From Tigriopus japonicus (taxonomy: Eukaryota; Arthropoda; Copepoda; Harpacticoida; Harpacticidae), in assembly GCA_010645155.1 (NCBI GenBank), contig CM021322.1, forward strand, positions 10,637,238 to 10,701,237: 64,000 bases of DNA, read 5' to 3'. The translations under genes were made by a program, and so were the position numbers. This document shows positions 12,148 to 24,600 of this stretch, piece by piece. The stretch's first letter is position 1. The number at the start of each line of letters is the position of its first letter. The notes below the pieces were generated by a model that worked only from the letters and a program-made list of their open reading frames with translations, was not told the DNA's origin and searched no databases.

Positions 12148-13411
12148 CCTGGTTTAGTTTGATAATGAAGTGTGATGGGTTTGTTGTGTTTGATGTTTTA
12201 AAATGGGCCACAAGAGGTGCACCATTCACAGTATTTTTCAAAGTGGCAATGTCATATTAGTATTCATAAATTTCTACATGGGTTCCAAAAACCCTTTGTT
12301 GAGTTTTGACGCTTTGATACCTTAAACTGATGCGGAGCTAAAATTGTAAATTAGTTTTAAAAAGCAAGAAAGATTGCAAAACCAAAGCATGATTTTTTAA
12401 ACCCATTTGGAAAGTTATGAATAGTAATGACACAATCACCCTGAACAAAACGGACTCTTGATCAAAATCAACATTTGCCCATCCGCAACAAATGTCAAAA
12501 TAAACATTCTCTCAACTTAGATAGGCATTGAGGATCCTCAAGGCCACAAATTGGACTCAGAATCAACAAAAATACCTCAAAACGAGTGGAAATCGTCAAG
12601 TCTGAGTCCTGTTGCATATTTGTAAATGTTTCCATCACACAAAGTTTTGATTTACAAAATTAGCATTCTTGAAAGTTGCTTAATATGACGCTCTTGTTTT
12701 TTTTTTCTCAACTGCATATGGTGCACAACTTGTGGTCAACTTTAGAACAAATCTCGATCTCGGGCCATTCTCCATAGCCCAAAGCTTGGTGTTTTGCACT
12801 GTAGTGTGGTCACTAGACTGAAAAGTCACATGACTTCAATTTGGTAGCTTCGTCTATGCAAGGACATCAGGACGAATTACAGAAATACAGCTTAAGGCCT
12901 GGCATTGTACTAAGATGAGAGGTTATTGTAAAGCAGTAAATGTTCCGTTGAATTTTCATTGTAGTAACTCGGCCTTAAGTGGTATTCTGCATATATCATT
13001 CGTTGAGTCATTCTTGGTCTATGCTACCGCACTAAATAAGTGTAGTACATTGCTACCTTCAGCTGATAACTTTGTTTATTAGTTGGAGAAACTGAATTTA
13101 GAGTTAGCAGTTCATAATGAGCCAAGAGGGACCGTCCTCCTATTCCGGGCATCTTGGAATTGGGCATCTTGGAAATGCACATAAAGGTGATACTGTTTCA
13201 TATTGAAAGATGAGGTAGGTAACGACTGACAAATGATAGTAGAAATAAACACGTTTAAATTTAGCGCAGTTAAGCTCAGCCAATCAGAATAAAGAACGCC
13301 CTATTGCATCGAGTATGTTGGCTGGCAGCAGTGTTGCCAGGTGGGCGAATCCTAGGCCACTTTTGGCAAAAGTGACCGAATTTGAAACCCGGTGGCCGGC
13401 AGAAAAAAAGT
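12148..13411. other. non-coding DNA, nothing recognised
   Basis: No supported exon, RNA gene or bounded repeat. A CAGTGTTGCCAGG phrase at about 13329 resembles a hAT terminus, but I found no partner end. Confidence 0.4.
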
Positions 13412-14010
13412 GGGGGGGATTTTTTTAATACCCCTACAAGGAATGTGATTCACTGCAAAGAGAGTTAATGATTAATATTTTTATTGTTTATTGATTAGTC
13501 CACTTCTACGCCAATTTAGGCGATCGAGGAGTATTGGAATAAAGGAAAAAAAAAAGATAAAAAACGAAACCCCAAATGGCAAGAGTAATTAACATGGTTA
13601 AGAATGAATCCACAACGTACTGAGCTTGCATTCACGGGGGAGTACAACGAATTGCTTTCTTGAATGTTACGACTGTTGACAATTCACGTACATGTTGCGG
13701 TAATTGATTCCATGTAGAAATAGAGCGCACACAGAAGGAATTTTTACGAGCCAAAGATTGTGCAAAAGGCAACCATAACTCGTTTCGAACTGAGGCCCTC
13801 GATTTTCGAAACATTTTATCTTAGAGGTAGGAGAAGCAAGGCTTATTATTTTCGCCCAGTTGAACGTCGACAAGACCAGACGTGATTTTGTACATCCATA
13901 TAAAATCTGTCTGTTTTCGCCTTTCTTCAAGTGTAACCAGCCCTAACTTAAAGATAATTTTATAGTTTATAAAATTACCGTTTTTATGAAACTTGATCTA
14001 CCAATAAGGG
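13412..14010 (-). pseudogene. LINE X 3' end split by a second LINE fragment
   Basis: LINE X 3' sequence appears in two pieces: 13412-13480 (tail with G-run, then CTACAAGGAATGTGATTC) and about 13955-14010 (TTTATAAAATTACCG to GATCTACCAAT). Together they read as the tail seen uninterrupted at 34740-34820. The intervening 13490-13940 carries, on the minus strand, RSISTWNQLPQHVRELSTVV followed by TFKKAI, a typical C-terminus of a different LINE RT. This is a nested insertion. Confidence 0.7.
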
Positions 14011-14526
14011 TCATTACCGGAGCCCTCCGATCAGTTTTGCCATCAAGGCCAAATTAGCTTTAATCAAAATTTGGCCAAAGTTCGGTTTCTAATTTCACAA
14101 AAGCCTAACGATTCCAGTTTCTATCAAATATTATGCTTGATATTTCGTCTTGCTGATACATCATGAAAGCCTGCTGAATTTTCTAATTTCATGACTATAC
14201 TTCAAAATTTTTTAAGTTTGATGTGGTCGAGTGAGAAACACTTCATCAGTCCTGAGTCAAGACTTGACGTATCAGGTATGCTGTCGAAGAATTGAAGAAA
14301 AGGTCAACAGATACACTTGGTGCATTCATGAGGATGCTTTGTTCATAATTCTTTTTCATGTTGCAAAATGGTATGTTTCTAAGTCGCCAAGTCATTGTGT
14401 AACTAGATTGCCCCATAAAATATTCATGGAAATAGAACGACAAAAAACTATGTTTTCCTTTAAATAGACCGTCTTGTCGCTGTTGGCAGCGGTCCTGATT
14501 TTACTGATCAAGGAGAACGACCGTCC

Positions 14527-14957
14527 CATAGAGGTCCTAGAGTGGAGATACTAGAGCAGGCCAGTCGTGACATTTCATTGTGGGCAGCAAGGGCCATTTA
14601 TCATCAGCAACTAGTTTAAACTTGCCCAAACAAACGTATTCGTAGAAGGCAAAATTTTGAAAAACGAAATTGTTTGGGCATGCGGCCTTGTGTGTACGCT
14701 TTGCTTCTCCCATACGATAACAAATACGCAATGTAGATGAGAATTCAACTTACAGGCATTCATTTGCTCATTTATTGGCTTTGACATTGAAAGTATGTCT
14801 GGCGCGCTTTTGTTTGTACTATGATCTTTTACTTGTTTGGGCAAGTATTTCACGATATTCTGCGGAAATATTTGACTTTTCACGCAACTTCTGGCAAGTT
14901 TCAGCAGAAAACAAGGCAGACAAACCGACGACAATGGCCAGTCTATAGACGTCTATG
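14527..14957. mobile_element. hAT-like MITE family M1, copy 1
   Basis: Imperfect inverted ends (CATAGAGGTCCTAGAGTGG and its partner near 14940-14957). It is flanked by GACCGTCC and GACCGTTC (7 of 8 identical). The body matches 33722-34164 in the opposite orientation, including CCCAAACAAACGTATTCG. Confidence 0.7.
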
Positions 14958-14965
14958 GACCGTTC

Positions 14966-16223
14966 GACCGTCTTCCTCTCCTCGTGCTGAGAGAAGGCAT
15001 AAAATTCAGGGCAGCAGAAATAAAAATGTTCAGGGCGGCAAACATAAAAATAGGGATTCAATGCTTAAATAACATTGATAATAGTGTACAACACACGTGG
15101 ATCATATTTTCTTTGACACAAATAACAATACGATTGAAAGAATATCATGGAACTTAATACTTCCAATGCAATAAGAAATTCTGATCCTGAATGCTCTGAA
15201 GTGACGTCACGGGTAATGGTCGTCATGAGTTACTGTTGGACAATATTTCTTGTTTTGACTTCAGCAGGCTGACCGCACATAAATGCATTTGAACTTGACC
15301 TCAGATCAATCATAGTCAAGAAGAGCTGGATGAAACTAGTTTTTCAAAAGCAGAGAACATGAACCCCTTAGCCTTTGCAAGATGCGTGTACAGTATTTCT
15401 CCTTGTTTTGATACCGTCGCTCAAACTTCTGTTGGACTGTGATGACAGCTTCACATTTGATCATCCTTGCTCCCATTCACGAGAATGTGTTATATTTTAC
15501 AGGAGCAGTTATTGATAAAGTAAAGAATTTGTCTACTAATTTTCAACTCAATGGAACAACGGAGTTAAAAGTAATGCATCTTTGAATTTCAGGCAAGTGT
15601 AGGCGGAAAATGAACTCGTGTTGTAAGATCTTGCATGAACTAGAGCGCTATAATAAAAGAGTACACGCATGTGCCATTTTGGTCCTAAGACGTCGGTTCC
15701 ATTGTGCTGTGGTTCTTGGGTTGGACCTGTTTGAGGCAACTTCACCTATGTACTATTTACTACCAAATTGACGCTCTTGATCTCAGCTTACCTTTCAAAG
15801 CATAATGTTTGACCATAATAGCCTTTGAAGGCCAAGGCTGGCCAAAACCGTGGGTGCCGGAAGATAACCTTCTCTTTCTTCTAAAACCTTGATGCGCGTT
15901 TAAGCCCAGTGCTGCTATGAATTGAATCGGTAATGTCAGCTTTTGATGACTCTCCACGCTGATTTGCATTGAGTTTCTTACTTTTTATGAAACCTAAATC
16001 TAATTAGATACGCAATTGATTGGCGAATATTTAGAACGTCAATTGAAGCCATTTGAGCGTTTTCCTTGTGCACACTATTGCATTGTCATCTGAAATGACT
16101 TTTTTGTTGAACAATTGTCTAGCATCCCTGGTGAAGTTGCGCATTCGTATCAGTCGTCAGGTTGACTGTTATGCCTAACTTGGTAAAAAGTTTTGATATT
16201 TTGTACTCATGCTATTGAGTTAG
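14966..16223. other. non-coding DNA with one dispersed repeat
   Basis: No gene seen. Positions 15640-15725 are the inverse of 22965-23050 (shared ACGTCGGTTCCATTGT and GTACACGCATGTGCCATTTTGG-like phrases), so an old MITE or repeat is present. The rest is unassigned. Confidence 0.45.
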
Positions 16224-16681
16224 TGGTAATGGTGATGATGTGAGGTCCGATCGAAAGAGCGAACCAGTGTTACCAGAACTTTCTGAACCAATTATGCCAA
16301 AATATATCCAAAAGAAGGTCAGACTCGGCTAGATGGAAGCAAATTGTTACTGTCATGCTTTGCTGTTTCAACAAACAAATTTGAAAACCAAAGTAGTAAT
16401 GATTTAAAGCCAATCAGATGTTCTTCATGGAATATTTTACTTGCAAGAATGAATTTCAGATCTAAAACAATTGGTTGAACAATGAGAATTTTCCTTTGGG
16501 CACTAATTTAAGACGTTTTTCTTTCTGTTTTGAAAGTGGAACATATTTAAAATGTAAGGTATGTGTTTTCTGTAAGTTGACATTGGCCATCTTTTAACTT
16601 GAAACTACTGATTTTGAAATATCTGGCAACGCTGCTTTGTTGTTCTTTTGACTGGACGGACCTCACATCGTCACCATTACC
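16224..16681. mobile_element. MITE with ~28-bp TIRs and GAGTTAG duplication
   Basis: The ends pair as TGGTAATGGTGATGATGTG with CACATCGTCACCATTACC, extending through GAGGTCCG/CGGACCTC. GAGTTAG flanks both sides (16217-16223 and 16682-16688), giving a 7- or 8-bp TSD. No coding capacity. Confidence 0.75.
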
Positions 16682-17270
16682 GAGTTAGCTATGACAGAAG
16701 CCATTTAAGAAGTTAAATAAAAAACCTAACAATTTTTGACTTTGTCACTGACTACATGAAACTAAAGAATCTCATGGGAAAGAAGTGTCATGTCTACTAT
16801 TGGACTTGATACAAAGCAAATTGTAATGGTTCTCTCTTCACATCAAATGTTTCAAACTTGTGAATCAAAGATGCAAAGAAGTAGTGTTTGGTCTTGTTGA
16901 ATCTCAAACTCATCAAAAATATTGCAAAAAAAGAACTGTTCATACTAGTTTTGCTATATTTTTTGAAAACGAAGATTGATTAATTACCTAAATGAAAAAA
17001 CTCACGTTCATGCAGAATGAAGGTAAGAACAGTTTTGCAAGCCTCACTGAATAAACATTTTGGAGGCAAAATTTTTTTTCCTCGTTCGATTAACAAACCT
17101 TACCCCAGATTCCAAAACGAATTTTAGGTCAATTTTTTTTGTTCTTGTTCTTTCAAATACAAAAAAGTTGACAACCTTGGTTATGTTCAGTTAAGGTTGT
17201 GTTCAGTTCGGATCTAAATTATAAAAAAGTTTCTTTGGTTTGAAAAACGCGCAAAAAGGGTTATTTCTTT

Positions 17271-17490
17271 TTTTTTTGGGGGGGGGGGCGGATTTTTCAA
17301 TACCGCTACAAGGAATGGGATTCCCTGTAAAGAGAGTTAATCATTATTATAGTTTCAATAATTAATGTTTTTATGAAATTTGATCTACCAATGAGTTACT
17401 GTTGGCAGATCTATACAACCCTTGTATAGTGGGTTGGTCAGGAATAGTATTTAAGAATTTGTCCAATCCTGCCTTAAATGCTGTTAGAGA
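17271..17490 (-). pseudogene. LINE X 3' fragment
   Basis: Only the extreme 3' end remains (GGCAGATC..ACAACCCTTG to GTCCAATCCTGCCTTAAATG). Read on the minus strand it finishes with ATCCGCC, a run of C, then a run of A. Severe 5' truncation is typical of LINE copies. Confidence 0.8.
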
Positions 17491-18523
17491 AGCTCAAAAT
17501 TGGAAATTGATTTTTTGTTTTCCTATTTTGCTTTTCCGTTTTTGCCACTTGCTTATTTTGTGATCAAATTGTGCCAAAACTTTTTTGTCAGAGCTTTTTG
17601 CACATTCAAAACTTTTTGTTCTCATTTACTGAGGTTGACATTTTTTGGGCTCGTTCTTTCAAGTAGAATATTTTCAACTTTGTTATGCTTAGAGTTTATT
17701 AAAATAGTCTTGGGTCTAAACAACTGATATTTTTTCCCCAATAGATGAAACTTTGAAGTTAGGTTACAATTCTATTATCCTCAAAAAAATTATTCTCATA
17801 AGTAAAAAAAGGATTCCAAGATTCAGTGCAGATCCTGATTCTCACCTCTTCGACAACGGAGAAAGAGAACAACTTGTGTTCTGACATTTTTATTTATTTT
17901 ACAAATAAATATTATTTTTAAGTATTTTCTTTAGGAAAATCCCATCACCACTTACATCAATATGTCCAAGGGGATAGATTTTCATTCACTTACTGTCGTT
18001 TAAAGCTTTGAACTTAATTTTACAGGTAATGCGGCCGGGACTCATTTAAAACACACTCCTAGTTCATTTTGGACCCCCTTCATTAAGGTTCTAGGCCCTT
18101 TAGTTTCTCAAAAGTTGCTATCTTGGTCTCAAAATTTGGAAAACTCGTTCAGCTTAGAGGGTACCTGTGCATCCTTTTGGGAACGGCGAGCAGTTGCGAG
18201 CAGAATGAACTAGATGGCGTTGGATATGATTGTACTCTTTCTAATATAGAGCTCTGGCCCAGACCATATTGAAACACCAATCACTGCTCTCTCTTACCCA
18301 GTTAACTTTTTTTTCTTTCTCGCACAAACACTTTGCATATGTCACTTCCGGATGAAAGCTAATAATATACCCCGATTTAGACATTAGTTTCCGGGAACGT
18401 AATTTTGTAAGTGAGTAGTGATTGTCGATTCCGATCGTGCCTTTGATGGCCTTTTCAACTTTCACGGGAGACGCTACCGGCTTTCTTGCAAATGAAGTTT
18501 TCTCAAGAAACTCCATTTTGCTA

Positions 18524-18830
18524 CTGATGTGTTTCGAGTTAGATTTTGTCAGAATTTTGCCATTTAGGTTTTTAGGGTCAAAAATCTGACCACAACTAAA
18601 CTTTTCAACAAGTAATAGATCTTATCTGCTATAAAATATGGCAGCAGAATTCTAACTCGAACTCCATTTTTTGTAACTATCGATGGAACCTGAAATCGAA
18701 CTAGTTCGAGTGTTGCCAAATTGGTCCCTATTTAGGTATTTTCAAAAAGTTCAATGCAGCCTGCCCTTTGTAACAGCGATAAACTTCTGAGTCAAAAATG
18801 GCAGCATTTCTGGTTCGAAACACATCACTT
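18524..18830. mobile_element. MITE with 10-bp TSD
   Basis: Inverted ends CTGATGTGTTTCGA and TCGAAACACATCACTT are flanked by CATTTTGCTA and CATTTTACTA. The other half of the duplication lacks it (CATTTTACTAGGG at about 43797). A third CATTTTACTA at 19571 marks the end of a further 0.7-kb insertion present only in this half. Confidence 0.7.
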
Positions 18831-21398
18831 CATTTTACTAGAAATACTAGAAGGCAGAGATTGCCATTCAAATCTATGATTGCCCGACCCGGCACGGACT
18901 GTCTGTGACGTCATTCATCATGCGGGAAGCCGAAGTTCATGATTAAAGAAACCTTTTCTTCTAAGAAACACATCTAAACTATTTCGCTCATCTGATAGGG
19001 CAGTTTGGTTATTGAAAATCCTCAAGTCTGCTGGAAATGTGTCTAAGGTATTAACCCGATATGCAAAAAGTGAATTTCAACTAGTGAGGAGTTTAAACAG
19101 GGGCCGATTAATTCACATGATCGGGTGATTGACAACAAAATCTCAGTGATGTGAAATCTCGGCTTGTGCAAGTTTTTCCACGGGAGGTGACAGGGTAGGG
19201 TTACCTCTTAGAGAATGGGTGCTTTGCTCTGGTACATGACCAAACACGAATTTGAGGTTGAGTTGCAACCCTGCTCAGAAGTCACGAAAGTCAGAGATGC
19301 CTTGCCTTTTGTCGCTTCTTAAAGAAAAAAAAAAACCTGTTTATGAAGGCTGGAAGACAGTGGGGAATATAATTTTACTTAAGAAAATTGGCAACCCCAG
19401 CACCAGGTCAGATCACAACAAAATCAACAAAGAAGAAGTACTCTGGTTTGTTGTTGAACTTCGTTAGAATTAGCTGAATGTTCAACTGAATGCTCTTGAC
19501 CAATCACCAGCGTGAATCATCGGCACCGTGAGTTAGCCTACGAATGCCAATATCTATCTTAGTGTATCTACATTTTACTAGGGCCAGTTTTCCAGGGTTG
19601 CCGGAAAACAAGATGGTTAGTTGCCATGGCATGTTGGTGGTAGCATTGGAGTGGTTAATGAACAATGATTAGTTCTCTGCATTATTTTCAACTTCATACT
19701 GAAATTAGGAGAGTCAATTAACCCTGCAAAACATGTCAAAAAATACGCCCTGATCAGCGCCTCTTGCAATCAAATTGAAACATGGTTGCCAGCTAGTGGA
19801 GCGAATATTCATGCCACCCAATTGCAAAACCTAAGCCTTGTTCTTTTACGTATTTATTTCTTTGCATTGACATTGTGTTTTCAAAATCGCGTATTTTGGG
19901 GAAATTTTACCATGAAAAAGATGTTTCACATTTTCCCAAACAGTGGCATTACAAATAACCATCCGGCAACTACTTTTCAATTTGACCGCAAGAGGCGCTG
20001 ATCAAGGCGTATTTTTGACATTTTTTGCAGGGTTCATTGTGAAAGGAATATGTGAGCATCAGCAAAGATCAATTGAATAAACAATGTTTCCCCACAATCA
20101 GGGATGGGGAGTAATTGTAAATGTAATTAATTACATTTTTGGCCATGTAATTGACGAACTTTCAATTACAAATTACCAATTACTTTTCAAAATCTTACTT
20201 CCTCAAATTAACCATAAAACCAATTTTTCTTGTCTTTACTTGAAAAACAATTATTTTGTCGTCAATTTGCGGTCAAGGTTATGCCACAAACAGGTAGCTT
20301 TTGTTACAATACATACCCAAGCTTTGATGTTTACATTCTTTAAAACTACGAGAGCTTTTGACCGTAATTTTTGTGTCAGGATTCAGGGCTTTTCACAACC
20401 AAAAGCAGACAAATGAGGTGCAAAAATAAAGTTTTAAAACATCGTTACACTTGATATATACAGTGTGGCCCAAAATTGGCTTTACATAGGATTAATACTG
20501 AGAGGGGTGATTTGCGCCAATGCGCCGGCGTGGGCACCAACATTTTATTCATGCAAAACTTTGCTATTGCCACGTATTTTATGTAAATGCTGGCTAGGAG
20601 TGTTTGATTGCAAATGGAAACTTTTTGGGATTTTTTTTTCAAAAATTGATCTTGAAACTAATTGTTTTTTCAAAAGCTTAGAGGTTCTCAAAACCTAAAA
20701 TGTTCTTTGTAATTTGGCCAAATTCGTAAATAAAGTGCAATGAAAGGTGCAAAGTGCCAAAAGTTAAAGAAAAATGTATTGATGATTTCAAAATTGGCAT
20801 CGGAGTTATGAACACTCTGTTCTCAAGATCCACACTTAACGAGGAAAATCACATGTTGCCTAGAACATGATCAGACTGATGAGACCGCAAGCTTTTATGC
20901 TTTTTAAGATAAATGGTTAGGTCACCAAATGCAGTTGAGCTTATTTTAGTATATGTTTTTAATTTCGTGTTATGTACCTGATATTTGCTTGTCGTTCCGT
21001 TTCATTGGAACGTCCAGTAAATATTTTTTTTTTCTCGTTGCACTTCCGTTGATATGAGGCATGATTTAGTTTTGTTTCCTGTTTTATCTTTGCATGCCTT
21101 GTGCGCTGTTATCATTAAATGACATGACAAAACTTTGTAACAAAGACTTTTTATGTATATGAAAACAAAAGAGACACTGAATATAGATAAATTGTCTCTT
21201 TCTACTTTTATTTAGAAAAAAAAATTGTGGTCTCTAAACACAAATAACGGTTATAAAAGTCGTGTGGCCAACGTCATTTCAAAATCTACCTCTTTGACAA
21301 GTTGACATGAAATTCTTTAATCATACGGTATTTGTTTTTGTAGGTTTTTACCATTTTCAAAATCACACATTTAAAGTCAAATCAAAGGTCAATCTATA

Positions 21399-21635
21399 TT
21401 TTCAGAACCTTTTTCCGTGTGAAGAAAGAGCTCAAAATCTCCAATGACTAATCAATCCTTCATGTGAGAAGTTATAGTGGTGGGAAGGCATAGTTTGAAG
21501 AGAGTGACCCAACCAAGAACAATCAACACCCATCGTCGAGAAATTCCTTTCAATTGGACCACTTGATTGAGTGTCACTTGGATATTTTGAAAACGTCATT
21601 GTCACACAGGCACACACACCCATTACGAAGCTAGA
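21399..21635 (+). promoter_or_regulatory. conserved 5' flank/5' UTR of copy B
   Basis: This stretch and 48666-48902 differ at only about six positions over 237 bp, as close as the exons and closer than the introns. It ends at the start codon and includes GTGACCCAACCAAGAACAA and a CA-rich tract just before the ATG. Probably core promoter plus 5' UTR, possibly with an acceptor at TATTTTCAG (21399-21407). No transcription start can be fixed. Confidence 0.55.
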
Positions 21636-24600
21636 ATGGATTACTGTCTAAGACTGATTGTAAAGCTTATAATAAGCTTGCTCCTTTTCTCGGTGAATGA
21701 CTTTTTATCAAATATCTACATCAAAGCCAACACCGATTTGGTCTTCAGGGGCACCACAGTGGCTCCAAATTTTATCCGTCCAGAGGAACAATGTTAGTGT
21801 TTCCCGTATTGAAATTTTTGGAATGGCTGAGACATATTTTGCACGTTTTCTGGCAAGTTCTTTTGGCTTTTTACTTGGATTTTAAATTTGTCAGAATGTG
21901 AACCTGTTTTTTATCACAGAAGACTCAACTGATGTTTTTACAATAAGTAGTTACCCTTTTATCATCTTGAGGGAGACAATGGACAAGTGTAACCAAAGGC
22001 TCCTTATCACTTTTTTGCAATGGGTCACCCTCCCAACTTTAAGCCGCCTGTATCAGCTTGGAAAAGTGGCAGATTTTTTGTTAAAACATGATAAATCATA
22101 CTTGTGGTAAGCCTGTTGCCAAAATCATTGCGGACATGACATCAAGCAATCTTTGTCCATATTGTCTGCCAAACTACTGATCATTTTTAAAGTGAAATGA
22201 TTCTCTTGGTTCATGACTGGGGCCACCATATTGCTATGAATTATAGGTAATAATCTTGTCAAAAATGTAGCTGTGCAATTGAAAAACAAAATCGTTTTTT
22301 TATATTTCAACGCACTTAAATTTTCGTCATTGACAAGAATAGCGTGCTACAATGAATGGACAGAGGGTTTTCTCGTTCCTTCACGTTTTTTTCTTGATTT
22401 TGATTTAAAACTTATCTTTTATGTCCAGAGTTAGGAGTTAAGATTTATTTGCTTTTGCAATTCTATAGAAAGTGGAAGCGCCAATGAACGTCTTATCTGT
22501 TCAGCGAAAGTGCCAGATGCCAGCGTTCTAGCCTGGTTATCGGAAAGAATGTGTTGTTATCCCACTCAGAAAGGCCTTAGAATGGGACATGCACAAGGTT
22601 GCTTCAAGTGAGCATTTTAAATCATTCCGTTGTCGGTAAAACAGGGCTGTTGGCTGTACTGAGTTGCTCAGTCCAGCTTGGCAAAGCAAAGTTTTTCCGT
22701 CCATTTGATTATTTTAGGTCTCTGGAAAAGGTCGACATTTTATGTTAAAATACCTGGGCTTGAATTGGGTCAATTATTCGCAAAATTCACTTTTAGGATG
22801 ATCAAATAAAAAGCAATTAGGCAAGCCTATGGTTGTGGCTAAAATTAGGACTTAACATTGATCCAAACATTAATTTAAATATTCTTATATGTTCTGTGGA
22901 TTCCAAAGAGCCATTTCAAAATATTTCCCATACAGAGAAAGTTTGTGACAAAGTCAAAAATTGTTAGGTGAGCCCAAGAACCACAGTACAATGGAACCGA
23001 CGTCATGGGACCAAAATGGCAAATGCGCGTACTCTTTTATCATAGTGCTCCAATCCCACCCAGAAAGGCCCTAGAATTAAGCCCGAGTGGCTTCAAAGTG
23101 GACTGAGTGGGTTCTGGCTTTCCATCCATTCCAGACTGTAAACGGCTCAGTCCCAATATTTTCCCATTTTTGTGATTTTGAACAAAAATCACGGATTTTT
23201 GTAACTACATTGTAAATTGTAATTTTTCGCTATCCGATGGCCCTGATCATGACTGCTGACGTCTGCCTTCAAAGAAGGAAGCGAGTACTGGTGCAAACAA
23301 AATCCCTGTTTTTTGTATATTTGTTGGAGCTTTTGAAATATTTGTTTGTTTCGGGTAAATTTGTATCATTTCCAAATAAAAGCAGTGTTGCTAATATGAT
23401 TTGTCAGGATTGATAAAACCGAGTGTCAAATGATTATTTACGCCAGAACAATTGAAATTGCTGAAAGGATTTGTAGGTCCGATCCAATACATTCTATCCA
23501 ATTGGAACACATGGTTTTGGTCCTAGAAAATTGTTCAGACCATTTTCAACCCCAACGGAGTATCACTTTTGACAATCCTGTTTTTCGACGAGAAGAAAAC
23601 AATTAACACCTGATTACTTCTTTTTCCGATTTGTTTGGTGTTTTATTTGTATTTGTTTGTTATACAGTCGTTTGTTTGTTCCTCTTTGTTATTTGTCATA
23701 TTTGTTTGTTTGCTATCAGTTGAATGGATCGAGTCCGTGTATTTTGAAAAATTCCTGGCAGAAAAAAGGCAGGCAGACGTGTAGAGGAGGCTGACTCGTG
23801 AAGAAATGTGAAATGAAGACTTTAGTTTTCGGTTGTTAAATGATCAATTTGATGAAACATTTTTGTGACTTATATGTACATGTCTCCATTCTCCACCCTA
23901 GTCAATTTTGGAGTCAGTTTGGCCATAGGTTTAAGACAAAAGCATTTTTTATATTTTTAATGAGCAAGCCAGAGTGGCCACGCGTATTAGCGCGTTCTTA
24001 AAAGTGCCGAGTATAAGTGCTTCCCCAGACGGCATAGGTTCGAATCCTGTTGGGGGTCGGATTGAAGCTGTCGGGAGAAATCCTTTTAGGGGAGGAGACA
24101 TGGTGTCGTGGTTAGCGCAGTTTCTCATAGTGAGAGAGGTCCCAGGTTCGATTTTCCTCCCCGACCTTTCTCAAGGAAACTTTTAGACGTTAAACCACAC
24201 TCACAGACGGAGAACCAGTCTGAAACCGGACTTGAAAATTGCCTATCGGAAAAACTTTGTGGCTTCGCTGGCCGGGCGAGGCTCAACCCTTCGACCCTAG
24301 CACCAACAATAATTTAAAAAAATGAAGCCCTTGCACTTTTTCCAAGCTAAACCATGCGTCTTAAAGTTGGGAGGAAGGGGCGGGAGACCCCACCACAACA
24401 TATGAACAATGATCACTACAGCCGGAAAAAACATATTTTGGTGTTTTTCAAGACTTTTCAAGTTCAGAAGACGTAACCACCAGCTGACTCGACGCTGTGA
24501 AACATCTGGGATTTCTGCTCCGGAACCAAATACTTTTTTCCGGGCCATTGTGTTCACGAACTTTATTTTTACTCTTGCTCATCAAGTGAATGCAACCAAA

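Noticed and set aside
21432..21623. Minus-strand frame conserved at 48700-48882
   Set aside because: The frame differs by indels between the copies and the region lies directly before the start codons of B and C; it is better explained as conserved 5' flank.
23970..24060. tRNA-Leu gene
   Set aside because: Multiple diverged dispersed copies with tails and a poor acceptor stem; best explained as SINE.
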